A stretch of 64,000 bases of DNA from CAYFUF01 sp964394795 (GCA_964394795.1 CAYMYX010000001.1:57218-121217), one strand, 5' to 3'. Positions 8,998 to 16,944 are shown, counted from the first letter of the stretch. The notes: generated from the letters alone by a model not told the origin. Numbers and translations: made by a program.

Positions 8998-9045
8998 GGC
9001 TGCATCAGAATGAGTTAGAATTCTGACACAGCCCTCTTTTCGTTT
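8998..9045 (+). terminator. Terminator of the M20 gene (repeat-type)
   Basis: GGCTGCATCAGAA (8998-9010) pairs with TTCTGACACAGCC (9021-9033) with one internal mismatch, followed by CTCTTTTCGTTT. A very similar hairpin occurs at 30216-30253. Confidence 0.8.
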
Positions 9046-9087
9046 ATTCAATAGTTTTTACGGTGATTTATGTCGCTACATCGCCAT

Positions 9088-9561
9088 CTATTTCTCCGCT
9101 TTCAGCGTGCTCGTCGCACCCCACTGTCTCAAACGTTCGACAGTTGAAAAGCCCGCAGCTTCTAAACATTCAATCTCATGCTCAACGGTGAGTGGCGTGT
9201 CATGATGATGCAAGGATTCAACGGAGACGGCGGCGTTGAAGGTGGCATGGCCCAAGGGGACATCAAAATAGGAACCCAAAATGAGATTGATGTTCTTGTC
9301 ACTGAACTTTTCTTGCAAGCGGTTCAACATTCCGGGGGCCATATCAATCCCAGTCACATGCGCTGACGGATTGATTTTAAAATACTCTTCGAGTTCCAAG
9401 CCGGTACCGCACCCGAGATCCAATATTTTACTGTTTGGAACTGTGGGAAGGCACTCTGCCGTAAACGCCAAAAACTCCCGGGCATTGGCTATGTTATTTA
9501 ATTGATGGTCGTCATATATTTCGAGTCGGCTATCGAAGAACTCGTCCATTCTCTCTAACAT
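9088..9561 (-). CDS. Class I SAM-dependent methyltransferase with internal deletion
   Basis: The 157-residue frame has a good N-terminal SAM-binding core: motif I LDLGCGTG at residues 47-54, the acidic GIDMAPGML at about 71-79 and VSVESLHHH at 112-120. It then jumps directly to DTPLTVEHEIECLEAAGF, which in relatives I remember lies near the C-terminus after a segment of roughly 50 residues (the LKPGG strand and helices, ending FYHYDTPLTVEH). The junction is in frame at about 9200-9212. The gene is therefore either a remnant or a shortened protein. AGGAGA before the ATG is intact. The family comparison is from memory. Confidence 0.7.
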   Translation of the reverse strand: MLERMDEFFDSRLEIYDDHQLNNIANAREFLAFTAECLPTVPNSKILDLGCGTGLELEEYFKINPSAHVTGIDMAPGMLNRLQEKFSDKNINLILGSYFDVPLGHATFNAAVSVESLHHHDTPLTVEHEIECLEAAGFSTVERLRQWGATSTLKAEK

Positions 9562-9661
9562 GTTATCTCCTGAAGGTTTTATTTAAGTGTTAATCGTATT
9601 ATATAATGTAAGCGTATCATCTTATTTATTTTAGCTGGGAAATTATTGATCTAATACACAA

Positions 9662-9724
9662 AAAGTTGGAAGTACACTTCCAACTTTCCCAAGATTTGAC
9701 CAACATTGGAAGTACACTTCCAAT
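9662..9724 (+). promoter_or_regulatory. Two palindromic operators
   Basis: AAAGTTGGAAGT (9662-9673) with ACTTCCAACTTT (9676-9687), and ATTGGAAGT (9705-9713) with ACTTCCAAT (9716-9724), form two inverted repeats sharing the core TTGGAAGT-AC-ACTTCCAA. Their centres are 40 bases apart, about four helical turns, just upstream of the gene at 9761. The binding protein is unknown. Confidence 0.7.
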
Positions 9725-9760
9725 TACACATTGAAAGACTAACGAAAAAGGATGGTAATT

Positions 9761-10258
9761 ATGGTTAAACACTTAAAAGTTGACATCTTCCCTATCTCCA
9801 AGGAAAACATCCCGAGCGACTTGACGGAAAGAGGAATCAAAACGAATGACTTTTTCATCCAGTATTTGGGCCATGCCAAATACGAATCAGTTTTTAACAC
9901 GTCACAAGTCGAAGTCATAATCACCAACCTAGAAGAAATGGGGTTCACCAAGCCCGTTACCCATAATGAAATAAAAACTAAGGCGTTAGATCTCGGTTAC
10001 AAGGTAGCTCCACCCCACCTAGCCTTTTATCTAAGACTAGCTATGTTGGATCAGCCTCCAAGCGCCAATATAATCCTGAGCAAACAAGCCTTTCCCGACA
10101 GCGCGATTCAAGTCTTCGTCGACAAGATAGAACCCGATGATGATTTCCCCCGAAGCATATATCTTAGGAATGTCGATGGAGCCCTTTGGCTTCGAGCTGC
10201 GAGGTATACCGATGATTATTTGTTTAGTCTGAATTCTTCGTTTGCATTTGTTCTTTGA
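9761..10258 (+). CDS. Hypothetical protein behind a double operator
   Basis: A 165-residue soluble protein that I do not recognise. It begins MVKHLKVDIFPISKENIPSD, has no signal peptide, membrane segment or Cys motif, and a middle with THNEIKTKALDLGYKVAPPH that could be a small helical domain. The start at 9761 is preferred over ATG 9752 because AAAGGA lies 8 bases before it. Two identical palindromes upstream indicate tight regulation. The gene stands alone; downstream are a short repeat and a candidate RNA. No function is proposed. Confidence 0.7.
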   Translation: MVKHLKVDIFPISKENIPSDLTERGIKTNDFFIQYLGHAKYESVFNTSQVEVIITNLEEMGFTKPVTHNEIKTKALDLGYKVAPPHLAFYLRLAMLDQPPSANIILSKQAFPDSAIQVFVDKIEPDDDFPRSIYLRNVDGALWLRAARYTDDYLFSLNSSFAFVL

Positions 10259-10298
10259 ATCGACTTATTACACCAAGCAATCTACTATCAAATAATAT

Positions 10299-10346
10299 CC
10301 CACGAACGAAATCCGCAGACGTGCAGCGTCGAGGACTTAGTGAGGA
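10299..10346 (-). repeat. Copy 2 of the short interspersed repeat
   Basis: Read on the minus strand this holds TCACTAAGTCCTC, TGCGGAT and CGTTCGTG in the same order as the element at 6153-6220, with a different GC-rich centre. The closing stem is less perfect than in copy 1. It ends a few bases before the -35 of the RNA promoter at 10352. Confidence 0.65.
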
Positions 10347-10351
10347 ACAAA

Positions 10352-10380
10352 TAGACTTTTAAATGGAATAATGTTATAAT
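10352..10380 (+). promoter_or_regulatory. Promoter of the candidate structured RNA
   Basis: TAGACT (10352-10357) and TATAAT (10375-10380) are 17 bases apart. The predicted start, about 10386-10388, coincides with the first base of the RNA's closing stem. Confidence 0.7.
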
Positions 10381-10385
10381 ATCTC

Positions 10386-10618
10386 AGACGTTGGGAGCGC
10401 CTAGCTCCCGGGTGGTTACCACAGTGGTTTGTGGTAGTTTTTATCTGATGTCCTCAATACAGCAAAGGTGGGGTTCGTGCCTGATGTGGTACGGTTTCGC
10501 CAAAATGGATTAAGGGATCAGAGTTCTTATAAGAAAGAATTTTAAAACAAAAAAGCATCAACACCATCTAGATTGTACCGCACGGAGATTCTTCTCACGG
10601 CCAAGGCAGTCTTTTTTT
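10386..10618 (+). ncRNA. Candidate structured RNA or leader, ~233 nt, unidentified
   Basis: There is no protein gene between 10259 and 10664. A promoter starts transcription near AGAC (10386-10389), which pairs with GTCT (10609-10612) just before a T7 run. Inside are hairpins GGGAGC/GCTCCC (10393-10398 with 10404-10409) and TACCAC/GTGGTA (10417-10422 with 10431-10436, followed by five T). A long-range helix pairs TTCGTGC plus GGTAC (10474-10480, 10488-10492) with the continuous arm GTACCGCACGGA (10575-10586). The 7-base bulge contains TGATG, complementary to CATCA at 10556-10560, a possible pseudoknot. It could be a free small RNA or a riboswitch-like leader of the YitT gene. I could not match it to tmRNA, SRP, RNase P, 6S or T-box motifs. 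Confidence 0.55.
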
Positions 10619-10664
10619 GTGGCCTAAATGCAGAATCCCGTGATAACTAGACTAAGGGGCTATC

Positions 10665-11414
10665 ATGGAAAGAAAATTCTTCAACTCAGCAAGTGCAGTG
10701 GGTGTAAGAAGCACGACGCAGGAACAGCAGGAAAGTGGAAGTTTGTCACTGAAAGAACGGTGGCAAAAAGTATTGAATTATTTGGAATTATCTAGTTTTG
10801 ATGTGGTAATGATTAGCTTGGGGAATATGATTATGGCCTTCTCCTTGGTGAATATCCATATCCAAGCAAGCATTACGGAGGGTGGAGGCATTGGGCTGGC
10901 CATCCTGATGAACAAGATTTTTGGGATCAATCCGGCAATCACCAGTTTTGTCTTTGATGGGGCCATGTACGCGTTAGGCTTCTTCTTGCTGGAGCGGGGT
11001 TTTATCAAGAAGGCAGTGGTTTCTACGGTGATTTTCTCGGGCTTTTATAGCATCTTCTTTGGGATGGGACCTGTGTTGCCATCACTGGCAGACAATCCGA
11101 TTCTGGCGGCGACGCTGGGTGGAATCATGATTGGGATTGGTTGCGGCATGGTGGTTACGAGGGGCGGCGTTGCCGGTGGTGACGACTGCTATGCCTTGAT
11201 TGTATCGGGCAGGACAAGGGTGTCTTTAAGCAAGGCTTACTTTATCAGTGATGCTTTGGTTTTGGCGGCTTCGGCTTTGATCTATTTACCTTTAGGGAAT
11301 GTGTTTGTGTCCCTCTACTCTACCGTCATTTCCTCTTTTATTATTGGACAATTTGAGCTTCACTTACCCGAGCTGGATATCTTGTGGCAAGAGGGTAAGG
11401 CTGAAGCAAGGTAA
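10665..11414 (+). CDS. YitT family membrane protein
   Basis: A 249-residue integral membrane protein of the YitT family (PF02588). After a 40-residue polar N-terminal extension come five or six hydrophobic segments, with family blocks ITEGGGIGLAILMNKIFGI at about residues 70-88 and GMVVTRGGVAGGDDCYALIV at about residues 165-184. Many YitT proteins carry a C-terminal soluble DUF2179 domain; this one stops after the membrane part. Function is unknown in the family. AAGGGG lies 8 bases before the ATG. A structured RNA ends 46 bases upstream and may control it. A terminator follows at 11435. Confidence 0.85.
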   Translation: MERKFFNSASAVGVRSTTQEQQESGSLSLKERWQKVLNYLELSSFDVVMISLGNMIMAFSLVNIHIQASITEGGGIGLAILMNKIFGINPAITSFVFDGAMYALGFFLLERGFIKKAVVSTVIFSGFYSIFFGMGPVLPSLADNPILAATLGGIMIGIGCGMVVTRGGVAGGDDCYALIVSGRTRVSLSKAYFISDALVLAASALIYLPLGNVFVSLYSTVISSFIIGQFELHLPELDILWQEGKAEAR

Positions 11415-11434
11415 GGAATTTATTGATGGGGTTG

Positions 11435-11480
11435 ACTCTATGGCCATCGTGGCTTTACATAGAGTTTACCTCATTTTTTT
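11435..11480 (+). terminator. Terminator after the YitT gene
   Basis: ACTCTATG (11435-11442) pairs with CATAGAGT (11458-11465), with an inner GCCA/TGGC stem, followed by TTACCTCATTTTTTT. Confidence 0.8.
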
Positions 11481-11526
11481 GTTTACTTGATATAATAGGG
11501 ATAATGATTGGTAGAGAGGGAACAAA

Positions 11527-13962
11527 ATGAGCGATTCGAGTAAGAATACCGGTTTAGATGAACGAAATAAAAAACTAAGGGACATGAGCTATACGCAAAA
11601 CCGTGAACTATCGTGGCTGGCGTTTAATGAGCGGGTGCTGGATGAGGGCCGTGACAGCAGGGTCCCTCTGTTGGAGCGTCTGAAATTCATTTCGATTTTT
11701 ACATCAAACTTGGATGAGTTTTTCCGGGTTCGGGTTGGTTCTTTGGATAACTTGGCTCAGGTGAAAAAGGATGTCATTGACAATAAGACAGGCTGGACCG
11801 CAACTCAGCAGATGCAGAAGATTTTTGATTTAATGCCGGCCATGTATGCCAAGAGAGATGCTGCCTTTGCCGAGGTGGAGGAACTTTTGCGTGGGCAAGG
11901 TGTTGTTCGGCTGTCCATTGAAGAGCTGGATAAACGGTCTTTGAGTTTAATTGAGTCCTATTATGATATGAATTTGTTGCCGGTATTATCGCCTTTGGTT
12001 ATCGATGCTCGCCACCCTTTCCCCCACTTGGGCAACGAGCAGTTGTATATCTTTGCGGATATTGAGGATGGTAAGGGCAATCCCTATTATGGTGTTGTTG
12101 GAATTCCTTCGGCGATTTCTCCGATCTATTTCTTACCAAATTCTAGTTCCTATATTCTTCTGGAAGATTTGATCCAATACAAAGTAGCCAGTCTGTATGA
12201 GGGTTTTCAGATTAAGTGTATGGCTGTCGTATCCGTTACGAGGAATGCAGATATCAACCTGGATGAAGATATCGACGAGATGGAAGACAACATTCGGTCA
12301 GCGATCAAGAAACAGTTGAAGAAGAGGAACCGGTTAGAGGCTGTTCGTTTGGAAGTGAAAGGGCAGTTGTCTAAGGGGAGCTTGGACTTTTTGCGCAAGC
12401 ACCATGGCCTGGAAAAAAATCAGGTATACCAATCAACAGCCCCTCTGCTGATGAAGTACGTATTCATGATTGAGGACCATTTGGACCCGGCAACCAAGGA
12501 CAAAGTGTGCTACACGCCTTTCGAACCTCAGCCCTCTCCCCTCTTCCGCAACGACGAGCCGGTGATGAGTCAGATTTTTGAAGGCGACAAGGTATTGCAC
12601 TATCCCTTTGAGCGGATGGAACCCTTCTTGCAATTGTTGAAGGAAGCTTCCCAAGACCCACGGGTGCTATCGATAAAGATTACGATTTATAGGATGGCCT
12701 CCGTTTCCAAAGTGGCGGAGTATTTGGCGCATGCAGCGGAGAACGGAAAAGAAGTTTTGGTCCTCATGGAACTTCGGGCTCGCTTTGATGAAGAGAACAA
12801 TATCGACTATTCAGAACGGTTGGAGCAAGCCGGTTGTACCATTATCTATGGCTTTGAGGAGTACAAGGTTCACTCCAAGATCTGTCTGATAACGGCCTAC
12901 TACAACAATGAGGTTAGGACCATCACCCAGATTGGTACCGGTAACTACAACGAGAAGACGGCCAAGCAATACACGGATTTGTCCTACATCACCGCAGATG
13001 AGGCGATTGGTCGAGACGCGGCCAACTTCTTCAAGAACATGCTGATTTCTAATCTGGATGGGAAGTACAACCACTTGCTAGTGGCGCCAACGGGTATTAA
13101 GCCAGCCTTGATGAAGCTCTTTGATCGAGAGATTGAGAAGGCGAAGAATGGTCAGGATGCTGAGGTTATCCTCAAGTGCAACAGTGTTTCGGAGCGGGAT
13201 TTAATCGATAAGATGATGGAGGCTTCCTGTGCGGGAGTGAAAGTCATACTGATCGTTCGAGGCATTTGCTGTATTCGTCCTGGGGTTCCCAATCGGACGG
13301 AGAACATTCGGGTTATCTCGATAGTTGGTCGCTTCTTGGAGCACCATCGGATTTACTCTTTCGGAGCGGAACGTGAGGACCTCTATATTTCCTCGGCCGA
13401 CTTGATGACTCGAAATATCATGAACCGGGTGGAGATCGCCGTTCCCATTCGCAGTCCGGAGGTTCGAAAGAAGTTGATTCGTTTGTTGCAAATCTATATG
13501 AATGACACGGAAAAGGCGAAGGAGCTCCAAAGTGACGGTACGTATATTCCAGTAGAAGGCGATGGCCTAGATTCCCAACAAACCTTCATCAACCTTGCTG
13601 AGCAGGAAGCCAGGAAGATGCTCTACAACAAGGAGCTGACGACGAAGATTGACTTGCGAAATGCGCCTAGGATGGGTGACACGGGCCATAAGGAAGACGT
13701 CCGCTTCCCTAGCGATGACGAGGCGATTGCCCAGTTGCGCAGAGACCTAGAGCGAGATATGAAGGAAGCTGAAATCGCTGAGAAGGAAAAAGCACAACTC
13801 GAAAAGTTGCGGGAGGAAGAAGCGACCCAACCGGGTCAAGAGGAAGCCGTTGAAGAGCAACCCGCGAACGCGGTACCTTATCAAATCAGTGCGAAGGAAG
13901 AAGTGCCAGAACCTAAGGAAGTCTCCCTCTGGGTAAGAATTAAACAGTTTTTTAGAAGATAA
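11527..13962 (+). CDS. ppk: Polyphosphate kinase 1
   Basis: An 811-residue PPK1, which reversibly makes inorganic polyphosphate from ATP. Order of domains: N-terminal YTQNRELSWLAFNERVLDE, the head domain, then the catalytic PLD-like halves with MELRARFDEENNIDYSERLE at about 414-433, YKVHSKICLI (the phosphorylated His region) near 443, GTGNYNEKTAKQYTDLS near 472, and RENIRVISIVGRFLEHHRI-type sequence near 595. The family is usually about 690-720 residues; the last 75 or so form an unusual charged tail rich in Glu, Ala and Lys with an EEEATQPGQEEAVEEQ run and a short basic end. A TATAAT at 11491-11496 is a plausible -10. A strong hairpin follows. Confidence 0.95.
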   Translation: MSDSSKNTGLDERNKKLRDMSYTQNRELSWLAFNERVLDEGRDSRVPLLERLKFISIFTSNLDEFFRVRVGSLDNLAQVKKDVIDNKTGWTATQQMQKIFDLMPAMYAKRDAAFAEVEELLRGQGVVRLSIEELDKRSLSLIESYYDMNLLPVLSPLVIDARHPFPHLGNEQLYIFADIEDGKGNPYYGVVGIPSAISPIYFLPNSSSYILLEDLIQYKVASLYEGFQIKCMAVVSVTRNADINLDEDIDEMEDNIRSAIKKQLKKRNRLEAVRLEVKGQLSKGSLDFLRKHHGLEKNQVYQSTAPLLMKYVFMIEDHLDPATKDKVCYTPFEPQPSPLFRNDEPVMSQIFEGDKVLHYPFERMEPFLQLLKEASQDPRVLSIKITIYRMASVSKVAEYLAHAAENGKEVLVLMELRARFDEENNIDYSERLEQAGCTIIYGFEEYKVHSKICLITAYYNNEVRTITQIGTGNYNEKTAKQYTDLSYITADEAIGRDAANFFKNMLISNLDGKYNHLLVAPTGIKPALMKLFDREIEKAKNGQDAEVILKCNSVSERDLIDKMMEASCAGVKVILIVRGICCIRPGVPNRTENIRVISIVGRFLEHHRIYSFGAEREDLYISSADLMTRNIMNRVEIAVPIRSPEVRKKLIRLLQIYMNDTEKAKELQSDGTYIPVEGDGLDSQQTFINLAEQEARKMLYNKELTTKIDLRNAPRMGDTGHKEDVRFPSDDEAIAQLRRDLERDMKEAEIAEKEKAQLEKLREEEATQPGQEEAVEEQPANAVPYQISAKEEVPEPKEVSLWVRIKQFFRR

Positions 13963-13995
13963 TGTGAAGGGGTTGTTGTAAAATAGACTCTAAAG

Positions 13996-14038
13996 TGACC
14001 CCATAAAGTTGGAGATTTGGTCCAGCTTTATGGGGTCA
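13996..14038 (+). terminator. Terminator after ppk
   Basis: TGACCCCATAAAG (13996-14008) and CTTTATGGGGTCA (14026-14038) are perfect 13-base complements with an inner TTGGA/TCCAG pair, 34 bases after the ppk stop. The following T-run is weak (GTTTATC). Confidence 0.75.
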
Positions 14039-14109
14039 GTTTATCACTAATTTTCAATAAATCATTTTTTTATATTATCGAAATATGTTTTATTCTACCG
14101 TCCAAAAGG

Positions 14110-14152
14110 CCTAAAACGTGGGCCATCCACCTGAACCCAAGGCCACAACAAA
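14110..14152 (+). repeat. Interspersed repeat family 2, copy 1
   Basis: The 43-base block starting CCTAAAACGTGGGCCATCC and ending CCACAACAAA recurs almost intact on the opposite strand at 29973-30018. About 25 bases to the left a GAAATATGTTTTATT segment (from 14080) also has a counterpart at about 30131-30145. Confidence 0.7.
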
Positions 14153-14157
14153 GAAGA

Positions 14158-14176
14158 ACTTGGCAAATTGCCAAGT
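14158..14176 (-). terminator. Terminator of the patatin-like gene
   Basis: ACTTGGCAA (14158-14166) and TTGCCAAGT (14168-14176) form a tight hairpin followed on the minus strand by TCTTCTTTGTTG. T-rich sequence also follows on the plus strand, so it may act in both directions. Confidence 0.7.
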
Positions 14177-14182
14177 CCTCTT

Positions 14183-15022
14183 TTATTGCCCTATAAAATC
14201 AGGTATCGCTTCAGCTGCTTTCATGCCCTCGTCGTACAGCCTTTGGATAGCGTCCTTATCTTTCTTCAACATATCCATGCCGTCGATGTTGTCGGGCGCA
14301 AGGATGAGGACCTTCCCCTCCTGCTCGTAGACCTTGGCTTGAGCGAGCTGACGGTTATAGGTATCGGCTCGGGCGGCTAACGTGGCGGCTGTCTCAGGAA
14401 ACTTCCGCTTAATGATTCTGACACTCCGCTCATCGTCCTTAGCTGACCGGTTATAATCTCTGGGTCTGGTTAGAATGAGGACAATTTTGTCGCAACCTTG
14501 ATCAAAAGCGAAGTCGAGCGGAATGGGATTGCTAAGCCCTCCGTCGTAGTAGCGTCGTCCATCCACCGGATAGGCTTGGTTGATGACCGGCACACAGGAA
14601 GAGGCTTTGATGGGGGCATAATTGTCCCGCTTCATATCGGCTTTCGTGAAGATATGGGGATGGCCAGTTTCGGCCTCGGTAGCAACGACCCGGTAATCCG
14701 TAGGCGATGCCACAAACGCCTCATAATCCAAGGGGTCTTCCCCATCGCTATTGGACAAGGTACCGTAGGCATAATCCAAGTCGACGAAATTCTTTTTCAT
14801 CAAGAGATTTTTCATGCTCATGTATTCCTTGCGGAAGGCATAATCCAGATAATAATTCATGGTTCTGCCCCGTTGGCCTGCCACGAAATTAGCCAGATTG
14901 CCGCTCCCTGCGGACACGCCCACCGCTAAATCGAAGACAATGCCGTTGTCAAGGCAATAATCCAAAATGCCCGCACCAAAAGAATCTCTCATGCCGCCGC
15001 CTACATCAACTATACCTAACAT
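14183..15022 (-). CDS. Patatin-like phospholipase family protein
   Basis: A 279-residue patatin-like acyl hydrolase with a Ser-Asp dyad. The glycine-rich oxyanion region VDVGGGMRDSFGAGILDY is at residues 5-22, the nucleophile elbow GVSAGSGNLA (GxSxG) at about residues 36-45 and the Asp motif DGGLSNPIPL (DGG) at about 160-169. It resembles bacterial YjjU-type patatins; the natural lipid substrate is unknown. The frame is open upstream to 15082, but that part spans a hairpin, and AGAGG lies before the ATG at 15022, so the shorter start was chosen. It follows the SLC13 gene on the same strand. Confidence 0.88.
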   Translation of the reverse strand: MLGIVDVGGGMRDSFGAGILDYCLDNGIVFDLAVGVSAGSGNLANFVAGQRGRTMNYYLDYAFRKEYMSMKNLLMKKNFVDLDYAYGTLSNSDGEDPLDYEAFVASPTDYRVVATEAETGHPHIFTKADMKRDNYAPIKASSCVPVINQAYPVDGRRYYDGGLSNPIPLDFAFDQGCDKIVLILTRPRDYNRSAKDDERSVRIIKRKFPETAATLAARADTYNRQLAQAKVYEQEGKVLILAPDNIDGMDMLKKDKDAIQRLYDEGMKAAEAIPDFIGQ

Positions 15023-15050
15023 AAAACCTCTTTCTACTTTTCCAATTAAT

Positions 15051-15088
15051 GGGGCCATGCTCGTGTCATTAAACTGATGCATGGCCCT
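15051..15088 (-). terminator. Hairpin between the SLC13 and patatin genes
   Basis: GGGGCCATGC (15051-15060) pairs with GCATGGCCCT (15079-15088). The T-rich flank is better on the plus strand (CTCTTTACTT), so it may be a weak terminator or processing site for the minus-strand transcript. Confidence 0.5.
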
Positions 15089-15121
15089 CTTTACTTATCC
15101 TATTTGACCTCGATCCAATCA

Positions 15122-15922
15122 TTAGAAGCCTAAGAAGAACAGGGAGATCACCAATATTAATGCCGTGGACAGGACGGTGATAGGAAATCCGATCTTGACG
15201 TAGTCGCTGTACTGGTAACCCTTCCACGCGGGCGTGTCTCGGTCAATATGAAGGACCTCTTCGGCTTCCTGTTTGGGGTTGTCGCTGACATGGCCCGGTA
15301 AAATTTTCTGCTGCTGCTTATAGCCCACGAGGGCCATATACCCGACCAAAAGCACCATCAATGGCCAACCTAAAATCCCTGGCTCCCAGAAACCCAACTG
15401 GCGGACACCTTCCGTCTCGGCTAGAATCCCTTGAGCAACCAACTGAGGCGTCGAACCAACCATAGTCGCCGCACCGCCTATGGTGGAGGCAAATCCTGTG
15501 GCTAATACAATATTTCGGCTCTTTATCTTCCCCTTCGACTCCCGGGCAATCGATCGAATGAGGGGAATGAACATGGCAATAACGGCGGTGTTGCTGAGGA
15601 AAGCAGACAGCGTACCAGCCAAGGCAACAGTCAAGACCAGAAACCCTTCTTCGGATTTTACGATGCCGGAACCCAACACCTTCTGCCCTATCCGTTCTGC
15701 TATCCCTGTCTTAAAAAGGGCATCCCCAATGATCATCATGCCGATAACCATCATGACGGTGGTTGAGCCAAAGCCAGCGTAGATGTCGGTTAGGTCCATG
15801 GCCCCCGTTATGCCCATAGCCAATGAAGAGATGAGGGCGGTCACTGCCAAGGGCAGCTTCTCCGCCACAAAGGAAATTACCGTAAGTATGATGATAATTA
15901 TGGCGACAATACTCTTATCCAT
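15122..15922 (-). CDS. SLC13-type permease, half-size
   Basis: A 266-residue membrane protein of the divalent anion:sodium symporter/CitMHS superfamily. One set of conserved motifs is visible: SAFLSNTAVIAMFIPLIRSI at about residues 105-124 and GFASTIGGAATMVGSTPQLV at about 140-159. The C-terminal YSDYVKIGFPITVL resembles the end of a full-length transporter. Full members are 400-600 residues with two such motif sets, so this looks like a half-transporter, by natural evolution or by loss of the second half. Start 15922 is set by GGAGGAG six bases upstream; a longer frame to 15967 lacks a site. Substrate unknown. Confidence 0.75.
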   Translation of the reverse strand: MDKSIVAIIIIILTVISFVAEKLPLAVTALISSLAMGITGAMDLTDIYAGFGSTTVMMVIGMMIIGDALFKTGIAERIGQKVLGSGIVKSEEGFLVLTVALAGTLSAFLSNTAVIAMFIPLIRSIARESKGKIKSRNIVLATGFASTIGGAATMVGSTPQLVAQGILAETEGVRQLGFWEPGILGWPLMVLLVGYMALVGYKQQQKILPGHVSDNPKQEAEEVLHIDRDTPAWKGYQYSDYVKIGFPITVLSTALILVISLFFLGF

Positions 15923-16141
15923 AGTAGTCTCCTCCATGTTAATCTCGACTGGGTGCGCTGAACGCAACCCTAGAAGTACTACTATTATACGGTAAAGGGG
16001 AAAAACAGGGTGTAAATTATTCTCTCTTGGGCCATGGGAAAGTTACATCCTCGAAATATTCAAATCTCTTAATCAAATAATTCTTCTATAATTTTTTCGT
16101 TAAGCTATTATTAATGTAACTTATAGAGAAAGAGGTGCCCC

Positions 16142-16936
16142 ATGGGATTATTTGACCGTTTTAGCAAGAAGGAAGAACCCGCCTGTTTATTGGAAAATGA
16201 ACTTGAATACAAAGAGTATGATTTTTACGATATGAACTCTAGGTTTGCAGGTCAAACGATGGCCACACAAGTCAACCAACGTAGTCTTGTTGAAGAGTTT
16301 CCTCATTGGGAGATCAATGTCGGGACTGGGAAAGTTATCTTTGGTGAAAAGCCTTACCAAGCCCAGTACATCGGCAAGTTAGTACCTAAGGGCCACCGTG
16401 GTCGCTTCTTCCCCCAGTGGATCTGGGCATGGGACGATCCAATGGACTTCCCGGAGACTAGCTTAGTGCTTGCGCAAGAGATGAAAGCTTTTGGTGAACA
16501 GCACAACATCATGGAACTAAAACAGAGTAGGTTGAATGTCAGCACCATATATAACCAACAGGCCAACACCACAGTTCCCTGCGCACTCTATTCTAAACAA
16601 GTCAGTTACATTCCTTATGAGGAAAACGGCGAGAAACTCTATGTAGCTGTCGAAGGACTAGACCCCAAGATCTTCGAGCCCGTTGGTCTGGAAGATGCCA
16701 TCTTTGTCGTTCAGACAGTTTTGGAAAATTTCTTAGTCAACCACAGATTGTTCCTCGAAAGCTTCTTCCAATGGAACAAAACGCCTTATGACCTTGACAT
16801 AGAGAATTGTCGAATCATCGCCCATTTCGAAGTAGACCTCGTTTTTCATATGGTTAAAAAAGGCAAGCGTCTCTTTGTAGAAAACATCAGTTTCGATAAC
16901 AGCGAAAATGTTATTGACCTCGGTATCATTGAATAA
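16142..16936 (+). CDS. Hypothetical protein, DUF6882-like
   Basis: A 264-residue soluble protein. The block GRFFPQWIWAWDDPMDFPET at about residues 86-105 and the preceding IGKLVPKGHRG recall DUF6882 proteins, which share an aromatic WxWAW core; this is from memory and tentative. The C-terminal third alternates hydrophobic residues as a beta-rich domain. No signal peptide or membrane segment. AGAGGTG precedes the ATG and a strong bidirectional hairpin follows the stop, so it is a single-gene unit. The neighbours give no functional hint. Confidence 0.7.
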   Translation: MGLFDRFSKKEEPACLLENELEYKEYDFYDMNSRFAGQTMATQVNQRSLVEEFPHWEINVGTGKVIFGEKPYQAQYIGKLVPKGHRGRFFPQWIWAWDDPMDFPETSLVLAQEMKAFGEQHNIMELKQSRLNVSTIYNQQANTTVPCALYSKQVSYIPYEENGEKLYVAVEGLDPKIFEPVGLEDAIFVVQTVLENFLVNHRLFLESFFQWNKTPYDLDIENCRIIAHFEVDLVFHMVKKGKRLFVENISFDNSENVIDLGIIE

Positions 16937-16944
16937 ATACCTTC

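Noticed and set aside
10386..10618. Identification of the RNA as a T-box, glmS ribozyme, 6S, SRP, RNase P or tmRNA
   Set aside because: An AGGTGGGGTT stretch and AGCGCC recall the glmS ribozyme and TGTACCGCAC recalls a T-box, but the full conserved cores are missing and the downstream gene is not glmS or an aminoacylation gene.
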